DNA from: Gorsachius magnificus | Taxonomy: Eukaryota > Chordata > Aves > Pelecaniformes > Ardeidae | Length of the DNA: 64,000 nucleotides | Direction: 5' to 3' | Assembly: GCA_034008185.1 (NCBI GenBank) | Contig: CM067084.1 | Coordinates: 58,356,599 to 58,420,598, forward strand | In this document: positions 48,501 through 61,625 of the stretch, piece after piece | How the letters are laid out: each line of letters starts with the position of its first letter | Numbering within the stretch: position 1 is the first letter of the stretch | Translations under genes and position numbers: made by a program | The notes under the pieces: generated by a model | Database searches by the model: none | What the model was told of the DNA's origin: nothing | Seen by the model: the letters and a program-made list of their open reading frames with translations, nothing else

Positions 48501-50820
48501 TAAGAAAAAAAAAAATATCTTAATATATTGCAGTGAATAAAGTCAATGTTTAGCCTTATAAGTGACAAGTGTTTTGCCCTGGAAAGTTTTTCATAATACT
48601 TTCAGTTCTTACAGTCTGTAACAGGTGTCCATAATAGAATAAAATGCAGAGAGAGGATATAAGTATACAGCATAGTCTGTATATTTAATTTCTAATGAGA
48701 CAAGGGAGAGCAGGTTCCTTAGTTCCAAACCAACCAACTTTTCATCAGCTTCAAAGCATTTCAGCCATAGAGATTCAGCTCTTTTGAGTCCTTGCATCTG
48801 CCTGACTTCCATCAGCTGGGGCTGGGGCTGACTTCTGCCTCTGGCAGGACGTACTGCAGCTCAAGGAGGATTTTCATTACACTCACTCAAAAGGCCATTT
48901 CTGCATAGGACGTATTCTTTTCTCCGAAATCCTCTTGTCTTGGACCCTGCAGGAAAGCATCGGAGTGGGACATGCCATGAATTATTTATTGGAGTGACTG
49001 GGTCAGGCATGTGGCAACAGTTTATTCTAAGTGCAAAACAGTGTGCAGTGAATAGAAGCAGTTTTATGTGATTTTCTGCTTATAGCAGCTTTTTGGTCTC
49101 TCAGAACTAAAATTGAGAGTATATACTGAGGTGGAAGCTGGCGTGTTTTCCAGAGTTGGTACGAGCTTTGTGTGTCTTTAAAGCACAAGGCTTGGGAAAC
49201 ACTGTTGTTCTGCAGTATCTGTCTTGGTACAGCCAAACATTCAGCTGTGCCTGTGGTTTCCAGGGGAGCACACGGCTGAGGAAGAGGAAGACCTGTTAGC
49301 AAAACAAGTTGTGGGAAGTCCAAGCATTCAGGGAAAGAGGCTCTGGACCCAGAACCTCCTTATGGACTCCTCAGAGAGAAGGCCATGTGGGAGGACTTGC
49401 GGAGGAGGATCCTGGCTGTGGTCTACAAGAGGTCTGTGTGGGCAAGGAAAAACAGGAGGCCTAAGAGTATGCAATGCTAGGAAGATTCCTGGGAAATAGT
49501 GAAGTGGGTCAGGTTTACCCCTGGAAGAGATAGCTTGCCATTGATTCGATAGGCTAAGTCTCCAGTAACTACACAGACAACATAATACTGTTCTCCTGAT
49601 AGTCATCTGGAGGTGGTGGCAGAGAAGGACTCCTAAGCTTTAACAGAGGCTACCAAACCTTGATAGGATGGGAAAAAGAGACCCCTGGAATATAGACTTA
49701 CTGGGAACAGCCAATTCGCTCTGCTTGTCTAGAATGTTAATTATTCTCTGGAAAAAAAGGGAAAACATATTTGAAGACACTGTAATTCCAGGTAACACAT
49801 AGCTGTCATATCTTTGTCAGGAAAAAAAAGAATGGTCTATTTTTGTTCTTGGGCAATCTTTTCACTTTCCTTCTTTTAAAGCACAATGACAGTTAATGAT
49901 TAATAGACACAGTCTGCAGTGCTGCCAGCAGGAAGCCAGCCTAAGTGTGTGGGAAGTCTAAATAATTGAAGGGAAAAGGTGACAGAGACAGCCATTAGTT
50001 CTTCTGGATAGGAAAGTCTTCCTTGCCTGGCTATTTGCCTGAATAAAAGGGAGAATTTACCATCTGAATGGTGCAGTCTGAAGACTTCATGATGCACTTC
50101 CCTTGGGGGCAAAAGAAATGACAGGGGGCTCAATGTTTCTAAATTCGTAAAAACTGATGCAACCCCCCCTAATTTTTAACTGTGTTACAACACATTAGCA
50201 GGCTTGCAACAGAACCAGATTGTCAGAAATAACTGGGCAGCATTCCAGAACAAAAACCTGAACACCCTATACCAGCATGAATGACGTCACACTGGGCAGT
50301 TGCCTTCACAGGGTGACTCTCCTCCGTGGACATCCTGGCGGTCACAGGAGACCCTGTATACTTGCAATGAAGGTCAGTAATTTTTAGGGCTTAGAAATCA
50401 GAGTGGCAAGTGTTGAGGAGAAAATTAGCTCCAGTCTTCTCAAGCTGGGTGATTAAAATCCAGAAGTGTCCAAAATAAATGTTTTTCAAAGAGCGAGCTT
50501 TGCTTGCTGAACCCTCTGTTCTGGAGCTCTGTGTCATGGAGATAAGTGGAGAATATGATTTCTGATTCTTATCAGGAGAATAAGAGGATCCTTTCCAGCA
50601 TTTTTTGAACAAACTGTGGACTACTGTATCATCTGACACTCTGCATAATGTACTTTCCTTTAATTTCTAGGCATAATTTGACAAATGCAATATCACAGTC
50701 TGTCTTGTCTACTACAGAAAAAGTTTTCTAGAGCCTAATTAGTCCTTTTTGGAGAAGCAGTGACAATAAGGCAATTGTTGAATGCGTTCATTTAACTGGT
50801 GATGTAGAATGAGAGGGTGG

Positions 50821-51000
50821 AATCATAGAATCACAGAATCATAGAATCCTAGGTTGGAAGGGACCTCAAGGATCATCTGGTCCAACCTTTGTAGGTAAGA
50901 GCACAGTCTAGACAAGATGTCCAGCTGAGTCTTAAAAGTGTCCAATGTGCAGAGTCAACCACTTCCCTGGGGAGATTATTCCAATGGTTGATGCCATTCC
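50821..51000 (-). repeat. CR1 LINE fragment
   Basis: It begins with three terminal units ('atcatagaatcacagaatca'), then 'taggttggaagggacctcaa', 'gtccagctgagtcttaaaag', and 'acttccctggggagattatt'. Minus orientation, ~180 bp, 5'-truncated. Confidence 0.9.
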
Positions 51001-54000
51001 AATGGAATCAGTAGCAACATCCAGCCCTTGACAGCATTGCATCCTGGACAAAGCTATCTGGATCTGTGATATGATTACCGTAGTAGCCATACTCTGTGCA
51101 ATGAGAGAGGGCTATGCTGACGCCTCTCCCCATGGTCTGACAGCTGAGCTTTCTGTCAGCTGTGGCATTCTGGGGAAAAGCCGTGGCAGTATGTATAAGG
51201 AGAATCATTCAGCAAAGTAAATTTGAGATCCTTGGCTGTGGCAGGATTTCTTGAAGAACTTGTGTCTGCTACTGTCCTGCCCTCTTGCTAAGGTCTTGGT
51301 GCTAGTTCTAGGATGCTGCTTGCATTAACTGATTGTCCCACTTCTGTATAAATTTTGTAAGAAGAGGATGGTATTGCTGACAGTCTTCTTTTCGCTTACT
51401 GCTTCTGAAGGACTGTGGAGAATCTATCTAAATTAGATAGACTCAATGCAGTTGTGCTAGCCAGGTAGGTGACTGCATAACACCTTTGTCATGGGAGGAC
51501 TCTGCTAAACACTGCAAAGATTTCAGAAGTTTCTTGCACATGTGTACTTCACCATAATTCAGGAGAGCCCCCTAAAAAAATCTTTTTCCTCTAACATTTT
51601 TCATTGTGCCTGTCACTTGCAGGTGGCAATGGGGTAACACCTTTTCATGTTGAATTTCTCACTCTTGAACCGTTTAATTATGATCCTGATGCACGTGCTG
51701 TGTGGAGAATAAGAACTGGAATTAGTTTTTAACACTTTTTCATACACTAACTCCTGGATTTTTTTTTTTTCTTTTTTTAAATCTATAGAAGTACAAGGAG
51801 ATCTGCCAAACATAAGCTTGTGCTTAATATCCCGATGAAATGGATATTGTTGTTGCACAACTTATTTCCATGCTGGCATTCAACTGTTTGCACACAGTCA
51901 CTATGCTTTCATCAAATGGAAAGTGTACCATTGTCTCTCCATAACCAAAGTTGTGTGTCTGCTTGAAGTATTCCAGAAAGGTAAAAGCGGGTAGTAGAGG
52001 TTAATGACCTTTTCAAGAGGTCAAATGTGTGTTTGATTTGTTTCCTAGAGGAATCACACTATTGTGGTAGTAATACTAGGAACAAAGAAGAGAGAAAATG
52101 GAGTAAAGGGACTTTACTTGAGAGCAGAAAATACTAATGATTCCTTGGATGTCGGTGAGAAGGAAAAATGCCAAAAGAAAAAGTAGAAGTAAAGTAACAA
52201 GCAAAGTCAAGCAAGACAAGGTTATGGAGGAGGAACGAGGCTGTGGCTGTGGCAGGCAAAAGACAGCTGAATGCACAGGAATAGGAAGAGCTCCATCATC
52301 CAGACTCAGAAGCATTTAGCTAAATTACAGACAACTCTTATGTATGAATGAGAGTCAATGATATATCCTGTTGCTTACTTAAATGTGAAACATCTATAAT
52401 AGTATTTGTGGAGGCATTTGGCCTGCAGAGACTCAGGATGTAGCAGCTACCTTCCCACAGTGACAGTCAGTGTGGAAAACTGCAGAAAGGCCATGTCCTG
52501 ATCCCACTGCTATTTCCCATCTGGTAACACCGAGATGATTTTCCCCTCCCTGTCTAACAACCTTGCAGCAAAAGGCGGCTGCAGTCAGGTACCAGAGTGG
52601 TGCCTTCAGGGAGTGTCTCAGAGATGCGTTACAGGAGGATGTGAGGCAGGAGCAGTGCTCCTACCAAAAAGCAGCTTGGAGGATGGAGAGACTGGAGCCT
52701 GAATGTTTAATCTGAGCCCATCCAGGTATTAAAGAAGGGTCACATCTAGCCTGGAGTGGGGATGAGCTGGAGACTTTTGTTGCATTGGGTTTTCTGAAGC
52801 AAAACTCATGTGTTTACTGTGATCTTTTGGAGGAAGTGGAATATAATTATTCCTTTTGAGCAACAATTTTTATGCGGACAGTTTGTATGTTTAAGCTGTT
52901 GACAGCATTTCTAATAGAGCTAAATTACAGAATAGAGGCTTCATTTTTATTCATCAAATAACACATTGTAAGTCTGCAGTGATTCCGAGTGAGACTGTGG
53001 AAAAAAAATCAACATTTTATGTGTGTGACCAGTTTTGATTGCTACATCTGTCATGTTTCTCCTCTAATCCTGATTTTTCTTTCCACTATTTTAATATCTC
53101 TGAATTTTATAAATTATTTCTAAACATAGAAATGATGAAAACTACAAGAACTGTCTGTAAGACTGCTTAGATATTGCACTTTTTCAGGATAGTTTTCATT
53201 AAAACCCCATCATGTTTACAAAATACTCAGAAGCTGATTTATTATGTCTCCTGGGCACTCTGCACTTCTCAATGGGTATTTTCCTGAGGTCCCATGAATT
53301 CTGGAAGTCGGCTCTCATTTTGGCACATGAGAAATTGATGTACCAACCAGCTTACTTAAGCTGATGAGAAAGTCTGTCTTAGAGGCAGGTACTACCAGAT
53401 TTCAAATCCCAGACTAATATTTTAAACCCACATTTTAAACAGGCCAGTGCTAGGCTGGATCATCGTAGTAATTTCAATATGACTTCCTCACATGAAGCTG
53501 ACTAACGTAATATTTTCAGTGCATTGATACCCTTAACTTATTCTATTCTCTTGTACTTTTCTGAGGTAGGAAAGGTGCTGCAGGTGCCTTTTAATTTCAT
53601 TTTTCGGTTGGCTTGCCAAGGAGTTTAATCAGCTTTTATTCACTGAAGAGTATCTCCATCTAAAGAGTTCACTTACTGACAGAAAGGTCAATGAAATCAT
53701 AAGGGAACCATCAATGTTTCTGTTTCACATCCATGCTGTGAAGTGTAAAGGCACTCTTATTCTACCTGCTAGCAAGAATACCCTCAACATCTCTCAGAAG
53801 AAAAGGACAGTCTTTTTCTCTGTTCAGTGGAAGCATCTATCTTTCAAGCTTTCCTCCCTAGATTCAGAAAAGTAGGCATAACTGTAGGCTTTTCTGAAGA
53901 TCAGGTGCTCATAAAGAGGTATGCAGGTGAAGGCTGGGTCCTTACCCTCTGTAAGTACACGATGATGGGAATTTTTTTCAGTTAAGAACTGCACCAGAGC

Positions 54001-57000
54001 CATTTTGGGTTTGAAATTTTCCAAATAATTTTTATTAAACATTCACATATTTTCAAAATTAAATATGCTTGCTGTACCTGGGAGCTATTCTGTGAACCTG
54101 AAACCCTTGTATAATTTGTGTTGGTTAAACAAAAGATTGCTGAATTCTCTGAGCTGCCATCTAAAATGCCAGGGTTTGTGGTTTTGGCTAGACATAGGGA
54201 TTTTAGATTCCCAGTTCCACTGCAGAGCTAGAGTCCTGGATTATTCTTCAAAAGATCCACCCTGAAATTGTGGACCTTGAAAGACCTGTGTTCCTGACTT
54301 TGGGAAGGTCCTGGGGACAGGCACACCTGGACCATTGAGGGCTCTTGATTCCACTAGGTTCCATGTCCTAAAGCAATCAGTTAGCATTTGGCAAAAGCTT
54401 GTCAAGCCTGAGATATTTTTAATAAAACAGTTTGTGTTCCACACAGTGACATTTTCTGACAAGCATTCATCACAACATTTCCAGCAAGTTTAATTCCCGA
54501 ATAACAGGAGCCGTAAGATTTCACCAAGCAATCCTACAACAATAGGATATATTTGGGTCAAACTACAGCATGCATCTTCAGTGCTAAATTAATATCCTCT
54601 CTGCTATTGTTAGTCCAGGCAGCTCATAGTTAGTGGAAGCACAAGAGAAGCTGATATTAAAAATTACTGAGCAGTGGCTAAAACAACCAAAGAAGGGGTA
54701 GTAAGTCATGTAATTATTTTGATACTTGAGGTGGCACTGTTACTACCTATTGAAGTTATACATTTTACATATATATAGAAAGCCACTGTACTATGACTTT
54801 GGACTGATTTAGGTGCCTTTGTCTAGTTAGAAATAAATGCAAGTTTTATGAGAAAAGTAACCTTGAAACGTCCAACAAAAAATATTCAGAATGTTCAAGT
54901 ATTCAGAATACAGCTTATGAAGAAGGATGATTCTCTATTGAATTAATTATAAATTATTTGAGCAATAACTCAAAAATGTTTCCTTGAGGCACCTAAAATC
55001 AGATTTTTAAAAATAATTTTATAGTAGATAGCTGTAGGTTTTCTAAGGAATTAAGCTTAAGTTCCATATTGTGTTATCACTGCCATATGGATTATCTTTG
55101 CCTCACCCACCTAGACACCATAAATTGTTGGTGACAACATCCATAGCTCCTGCTCTGATTCTGTGCTAGATTATTTTAAAATAGAGATAGTGATGTTTCA
55201 GAATTACTGTCTGTAGATGCGATTCTGCTGTGGGAGTGTAGCCCGACATAATAGCACAGCTACTTTACTACATTGCTAGAAGGATAAGATTTTAAACACC
55301 TGTTCAGATATGAGTGATACATTTACTTCTCATATCTCTACACTGAAAACTCATTTTGCTCCAAAGATAAAAGTAGTTCTTCCTGCTGAATCCCTGAACA
55401 CCCTCATTTCCACCCAGGAACCTGCTGACCCCTCAGATGGAACAGGTCAATGCATGGGAGCAAGTTTTTGAAGGAGGTGATTGCACCAAAACTACATACA
55501 TGCTCTGGCTGCCACTCTTTAAAATTGCCCCTAATATATCCCTCTGTTTAGAAAAGATACTTACAGTGTAGTTGTAGCCTGCCTGTATGGCAAAAAAGTA
55601 TTCAAGCTTTTTACGAGAAGTATGACAGCCCTGTTACAAGGTTATAGAACAGGATGGAAAAGGTTTATTTAGTACCCAGAGAGCAAGTCACAACTATGAT
55701 GGAGGCCAACTGCTAGGTGAAAAACAACATCTGGCTTGATCTCAACTTAGTTTTTATGCTATGCATCATAATTTTCATTGTGTGCCTGGATGACTCCACA
55801 TCTAGTATCTGGTAACGCCGTGTGCTCTGGCAGGTGCAGATGAATATGGAGTTGTGGTATAGATAATGCTCAGAGGCCAGCTATGGGGAAGAGCATATAA
55901 TGCCTAGACTAATGTGTTTCTTGAACTTACACTGGAGTAAGCTCTGCATGAGTAGGCCAGACCAAGTCATCTATAAATAATATGAAAATGCCTGCTAGGG
56001 AGATATTCAGTCTGTAGAAGTAATTCATACTCAAAAGTCCAGAAAGCAGAATTTAAGAGGCTAGAAGAATGTTTCATTCTCCTAGGAAAGTCTTTGCTGT
56101 TATAAAATCAAACTCTTCGTGTTGAAACTCAAGTTTCTTTTGTGATTCTGTACTCTAAACGCAATTTTGAGCGAGGATTTTGTTTAGAAGTTAGAATGCT
56201 CTGCAGAAGATAGAAAAAAAAAATCATTGGCATTGTATTAGGTATTGTTAAGCTAAATCATACTGTGCAGACCTTCTGTGAAAAATTAGCTCCAGAACTT
56301 ACTGTGCTGCTTAAATGAGGCCTCTAGTAAAAATGCAAAATCATTTGCACTATGAGCAGATTAATTAATTTCGTATTCTGTGGGACATGCCTATAGCGGG
56401 AGTAATTCTTCAATGTGAGTTTAGCGACAATATTTATATCTGTCTGTACACCTCTTCTGAGATAGAGCTGGTAATTCATCCCATTAAAGGCTTAAATACT
56501 TCTTTGATACTAAAATATTTTTTGTTATTCCATAAATATCTGGTGGCACTTATTCTAAACTGAAGAAAAGTGGGATATACTGCCTAATGTGACTTAGTGA
56601 GCGATGAACTCGGAGCCAATGAACAATGTCAAAGTGTGCCTTTTGCAAAGCAATTATTTTGATAAAAATTTCTCTAACACATTCTGTAGGCCTATAAAAA
56701 GACCTGTCAACATTGCAGATGCCTGGCATCGGTTCTTCATTACTACAGCTGGCTTTAAGCGATATAATGGGTAATTTAAAAAATTTTGTTTCAGACACTT
56801 TCAGCCATGCTGACCCCAGAAGAACAATGAATATAGTGCTCTGTGGTACAAGCACTTCTCTGGGCATTTATCCACCCACCATTTCTGTCTTGACCCAAAT
56901 CCCCAGCTGCACTGACCTCTGCGGGAACTGGGCCTTTACGATTACCTGAAAGGGAATTAAACACAAACCAGGAACTGAGTGACCTCTTAGCTGTGACTCT

Positions 57001-60000
57001 TCTGAAGAGAATCTGTGGGACTCAGCTGACCTTCTTTTGAGAAGCTCTTATTAATTTCAGTGGATGTTTGTTCAAAGTCTTAAAGTACCTAATCTCTTTC
57101 TCCTCCCCAAACTGGACCAAGCCTTGTTCCTCCTCCCTGCCCCAGTATCACAAAACCAGGGGAAGTAGGGCAGATGGGCAAACTGGCTTCCTTGATATTC
57201 CTTGGGATGGGTTTATCCAGTCAGGAGAAAGTACTTATGTCTCAAGCTTCTTAAGGCAAAATATGGATTGCCAGCAAAAGTAGCATCATTGTGTTTACAT
57301 GTTAATACGTGCATTGTGCACTTGCTTCACACTAAAATAGAGGTTTCATTTTAATTTGGTCTTCTTATTTAAATTTGATCTTCTTAGTATTGGTCAGAGG
57401 AATAAATGTGTCAGCTCTTCATCAAGCAGAAATGAAACAGAAACAAAGTTAAATGTCATTTGAATGCACTGACTTTGTATTTATCTCATAGGATTTTACC
57501 TGAGGAAAAAATACGTGGGTTATATCACTGTCAGATTGCTGCCGTATGTAAGGCGTGAAGACAAACTGGATCAAGGTAATATATGTGAAATACAAGACAA
57601 ATGTTATTTCAAATGCATGCTGATATTTATTGAGACCTTGCAGAGTCATCATTTGATTTAATTCAATATAATGGTCTTTGATAGGAACAGCAACAGCAGC
57701 AACTCCTGCAGTGTTGCTACTGCTGCTTTGGGGATGTTATCAATATTACAAAACTTCTATGAAAGCTGCCAAGGATGAGAAAAAGCTCGGGCGCTCAAAC
57801 TGTGGTGTTGAACCAGAAGAAAAGAAATAAAAATTGGCAATTTTTACAAAGAATTCTTGTATTTTGGTTGGGGGGAAAAAAGTGTTAACATGTGTCAGTA
57901 TGTGCTAAGCATGCTATATAAGTAATTTTAACTTGTCATCTATTAAAGGTTAGTAGTGGAGCAAAATGAAGGGGAATTTACCAATGACTTCACATTAGAG
58001 ATTGGTTAAGTCTGAAATACTCCCTTTATCTGATCTATTTGACACACTATGTATACAGAATTTATGGCGGGTGTTTTAATGTTATTCACTGTGTATCATC
58101 TGTTTAGAATATGAAATCACCTCAACTGGTGTTACTGTTTGACAGTCTAGACGTATTTCTGAATAGAAACTCATGAAGCTTATTTCTTTTGGAATTTCTG
58201 TAATCTTGGCCTTTGTGGAAGACTCTATATAATTTTAGGTATTTTTTTTTTTATGACAGCAACATACATTAAAACATACAGTGGTATGACATAAAGGTTC
58301 TGTTACTGATTGCATACTTTCAAACGAATGAATGTGAACTCAATACATATGGCGTGTCATTTTCCACCAGATAAGCCAATTTTGGTGCTACTTAATTCAC
58401 CAAGAGATGGCAGCCTTCACTCAATTCCCTCCAGACTTGTCCTCTGATCCAGGTTGACCAGATGTGTATCTGGCATTGACAAGCACATGCAAGGGTTGGT
58501 GGATGTCTAGAGATGTATCCTGGTATTCTGGTATTCTGTATTATTGATTTGATAATAAAATAACCAGAAAAAGACAAAATGTGTACAAAATTAAGTTAGT
58601 TTTGAAGAAGAGTGAGCACTACTCTACCGTTGCTGCCACTCCCAGTCCCTGCTGAAATCAGGATTGGAAGGTTTGTTCTATTCTCCCTTGGTTTTGGGGA
58701 AAAATGTTCGTTTGTTTCTTACTGGAAGTTCTAGACAATGATAGGTACTCGATGCATTCATAAGAACATGCATACAAAACATTATTCAAAAATTATTTAT
58801 GTGCTCTTGTGTTGTTACATATTCATTATTTTTAATGTAATTAAAGTAATCAGAAAACACGTCGTCTAATGATTTCCTCCTCTCTGGAGGAAGAAGTGTG
58901 ATGGCGACTCTGTGCAGTTGTAATGGATGTGTCAGGATGTCATCTGCATGCCAGACAGCTACCAAACCTGTCCAGATATACCCTTCTTTGATGACACACT
59001 GACAATATATTGGTGATAATGACTGTTTGTTTGTTAACTATTTTTTCTCTCTGGGCAGGTAGTATGGAAAATCTAACATAAAGGGTTTAGGTAGGGCTTC
59101 TGTAGGTTAGTTTTCTAAGAGTCAGATATCTAACTTAAACAAATCATTTGGGCTGTCATCATTCATGATGAGAGAAAACATCTCCACAGGCCTATGTTGC
59201 ATCCTGAGAGGCTTTAGGATATATGAAGTGAATAGCTGGTTAAACATGCCCATCTCTTCCTGCAGACTGTGGAGGAAACCTCGGTTGCTAGTTTAGATTA
59301 GAACTGAATTTGAAGAATTAGAGAAATGTTCTGAATCTTTGTGTCTTTAAATTCTATTGGAAGGTGGTCATTCATTTTCATAATTCTTCTAAGATCTTGT
59401 GGACATATGTGTGAATAAAAACAAACGAAATATTCCTGCTGATCCTTGTTGCCTTCTGTTTATATTGGGAAGAGATGGTGGGAAAAAGCACATCCCAATT
59501 TTTTTTTTTTTTGAAATTTTTCACCTTTGAGAAGACAATGTTTAGTTCTTTCATGAAGATTCTGTAAAATTTATAGCTAACTGAAGTTTCTAAAATGTGA
59601 TTAAGGCCAAAGAGTACCTGAGGTAGGACTACATCTTGTGAGATTTTGATTCCTCATATTTTGCCTAGTGATGCATGTAACAGCTTTGATTTTAGGTTTT
59701 TCTGACCTATGAGGAAGGATACTGATAGAAACCAGATTGAGGTATGATGCTCTGTTTGTGATTTAATCTTCCATATGCCTTTTGAAAGCAGATCAGTGAT
59801 TTCCATCATCATTTGCATTAATAAAATTCTGGAAAAAACATGTTAGAGAGTGATATCTCTCTTGGTCATAATAGGTCTTGACATTTTAAGAATTTATTCA
59901 ATAACTGCAACAGAAACATCGCAGATGAAACAATGGAAGGGCAGAGGAGTTGGCGCAGATAAACCAGATGCAGTGGCTGTAGGAATAATGCAGCTGTGTG

Positions 60001-60784
60001 AGCATGCTGCTGGCGTCGCATTAGATCACAACACTCATCCCCAGTTTCTGTGACCTACACTGGCACCGTGCTTTAACACATTGCTGGCCTTCATGTCATT
60101 GCAGGAGTCCTTAGAAAGGTGATTTAAAGCACAGGGTGCAGACTCCAGTTTTTAAACTATTCCCCCATTCCCCAGTTTTAACACTAGCTGTTTTAAGGAA
60201 AGTAAATGTATTTCATCTGTGATGGGGATGCTCCTCATAGTTTTCTTATTTCTAGGAATAAGATCTGCAGTATATGTTTGTATTAAGAAACACTGAAGAA
60301 CGTTTATAATGTTCTTAGTCTTATTTGTGCACTTCAGAGGCTTCTTGTTCTGACTGCAGACAACATATGCATGTCTTAGGCTATTTAAATAAATGAATGT
60401 CTGGGCTGGAATAATCTGTGCAGGGATGAAAAAGAGAGGAAGGTTAAAAGCTAAATGAGATCATTCAGAAGATTTACAATCAGCTGTGAAAGATGTTTCC
60501 CTGCACTAAAGCTAATCAAGACAATGAATTTTCATGTTTGCCTTGTACTACAGAGGAAATTGAATCAGATGTCTCCTGGGGATTCCTTTATTATTTGGTA
60601 TTCACACACTGGCACCCACACTTTTTCAGCTGCTGGCAATGAGATAACTTCGATGCACATATGGTAACTAGGCTTCTTGCAAGAAAGTGAAGCAGCAACA
60701 TTTCCCAACAATCCCAAATGTATGTTATCTAACGGAAAGAGATCCGGCACTTAGATAATGAATGTGTTCATTTCCTATCTGTAG

Positions 60785-61110
60785 GGCGGTCCAATTTTGT
60801 CAGCTGCATGGGACAGATTTGGGTTTCAGGATCCCTCGTGGGCTGTGTTTTGTTCTCGCTGCTGGGAGTGGGAGCACGGCTGTTGCCTGGCACAAAGAGC
60901 TGGCTGGCCCCGCTGGGCTGTGGATGGGGCAGTGCTTGTGACTCGTGGCAGGAGGTGAAGGCAGCAGCAGCCCCACCGCTCCCTGTGGCAAACCACAGCT
61001 GGTGCAAAACCAGGAGGAGGCAGTGTTTGGGCTCAGCTCGCCGAGCAAGCTGGTTCTCTTCTCCTTTGGGTTAGAGGAAGCAAGCCAGGGCTGCCTATTA
61101 GACCAGGCTG
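60785..61110. other. GC-rich patch without a recognised gene
   Basis: About 325 bp of clearly higher G+C than its AT-rich surroundings, with open frames on both strands (about 119 residues minus, 88 plus). CpGs are few, so it is not a CpG island. Neither frame resembles a known protein. It could be an old repeat, a decayed exon or a GC-rich block. Confidence 0.4.
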
Positions 61111-61220
61111 CGTAAGGATTGTGTATTTGTAAACCAAGGAGAACTAAAAAAATATACACAACAATATTATGCCTTTTTTTTAGACATAAGCCTGTTAGTC
61201 TTTTGCTATTTCAGTGGTTG

Positions 61221-61236
61221 TTTTTTTTTTTTTTTT
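61221..61236. repeat. 16-base T run
   Basis: A homopolymer in the 5' flank of NWD2, just right of the GC-rich patch. Confidence 0.9.
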
Positions 61237-61608
61237 CTGAGGGGCACAAAATGAAAAATGATCCTTTAAGTGCCTTGCTTAGACTACAAAATCATAACTC
61301 AGCTGAAACTCTAATGCACAGGTTCAACTAGAGTTACATCTGGCTTGGGTCATCTGTTTTAGAAGATTCATTTTGGTTGGGATTATCTTGCCTTGGTGCT
61401 AGCACATCATGTTTTGGAAGTGAAGACTTATCCAGTCAATTCCTTTCTGGTATCTCAAGATTCATACACTATAAGCCAATCTTTGACTTTCCAGGATCTG
61501 CAAAAGGTCTAAATCAGTAAAAAAAGAATATTCAGCAATTTCTGGTGCATGGGAATGTTACAGACCCACTGTCCTGTTTTTATTAGGTCCAGAAGAGATA
61601 ATTAGGAC

Positions 61609-61625
61609 TTTTTTTTTTTTTTTTT
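61609..61625. repeat. 17-base T run
   Basis: A homopolymer in the 5' flank of NWD2; no element body was recognised on either side. Confidence 0.9.
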
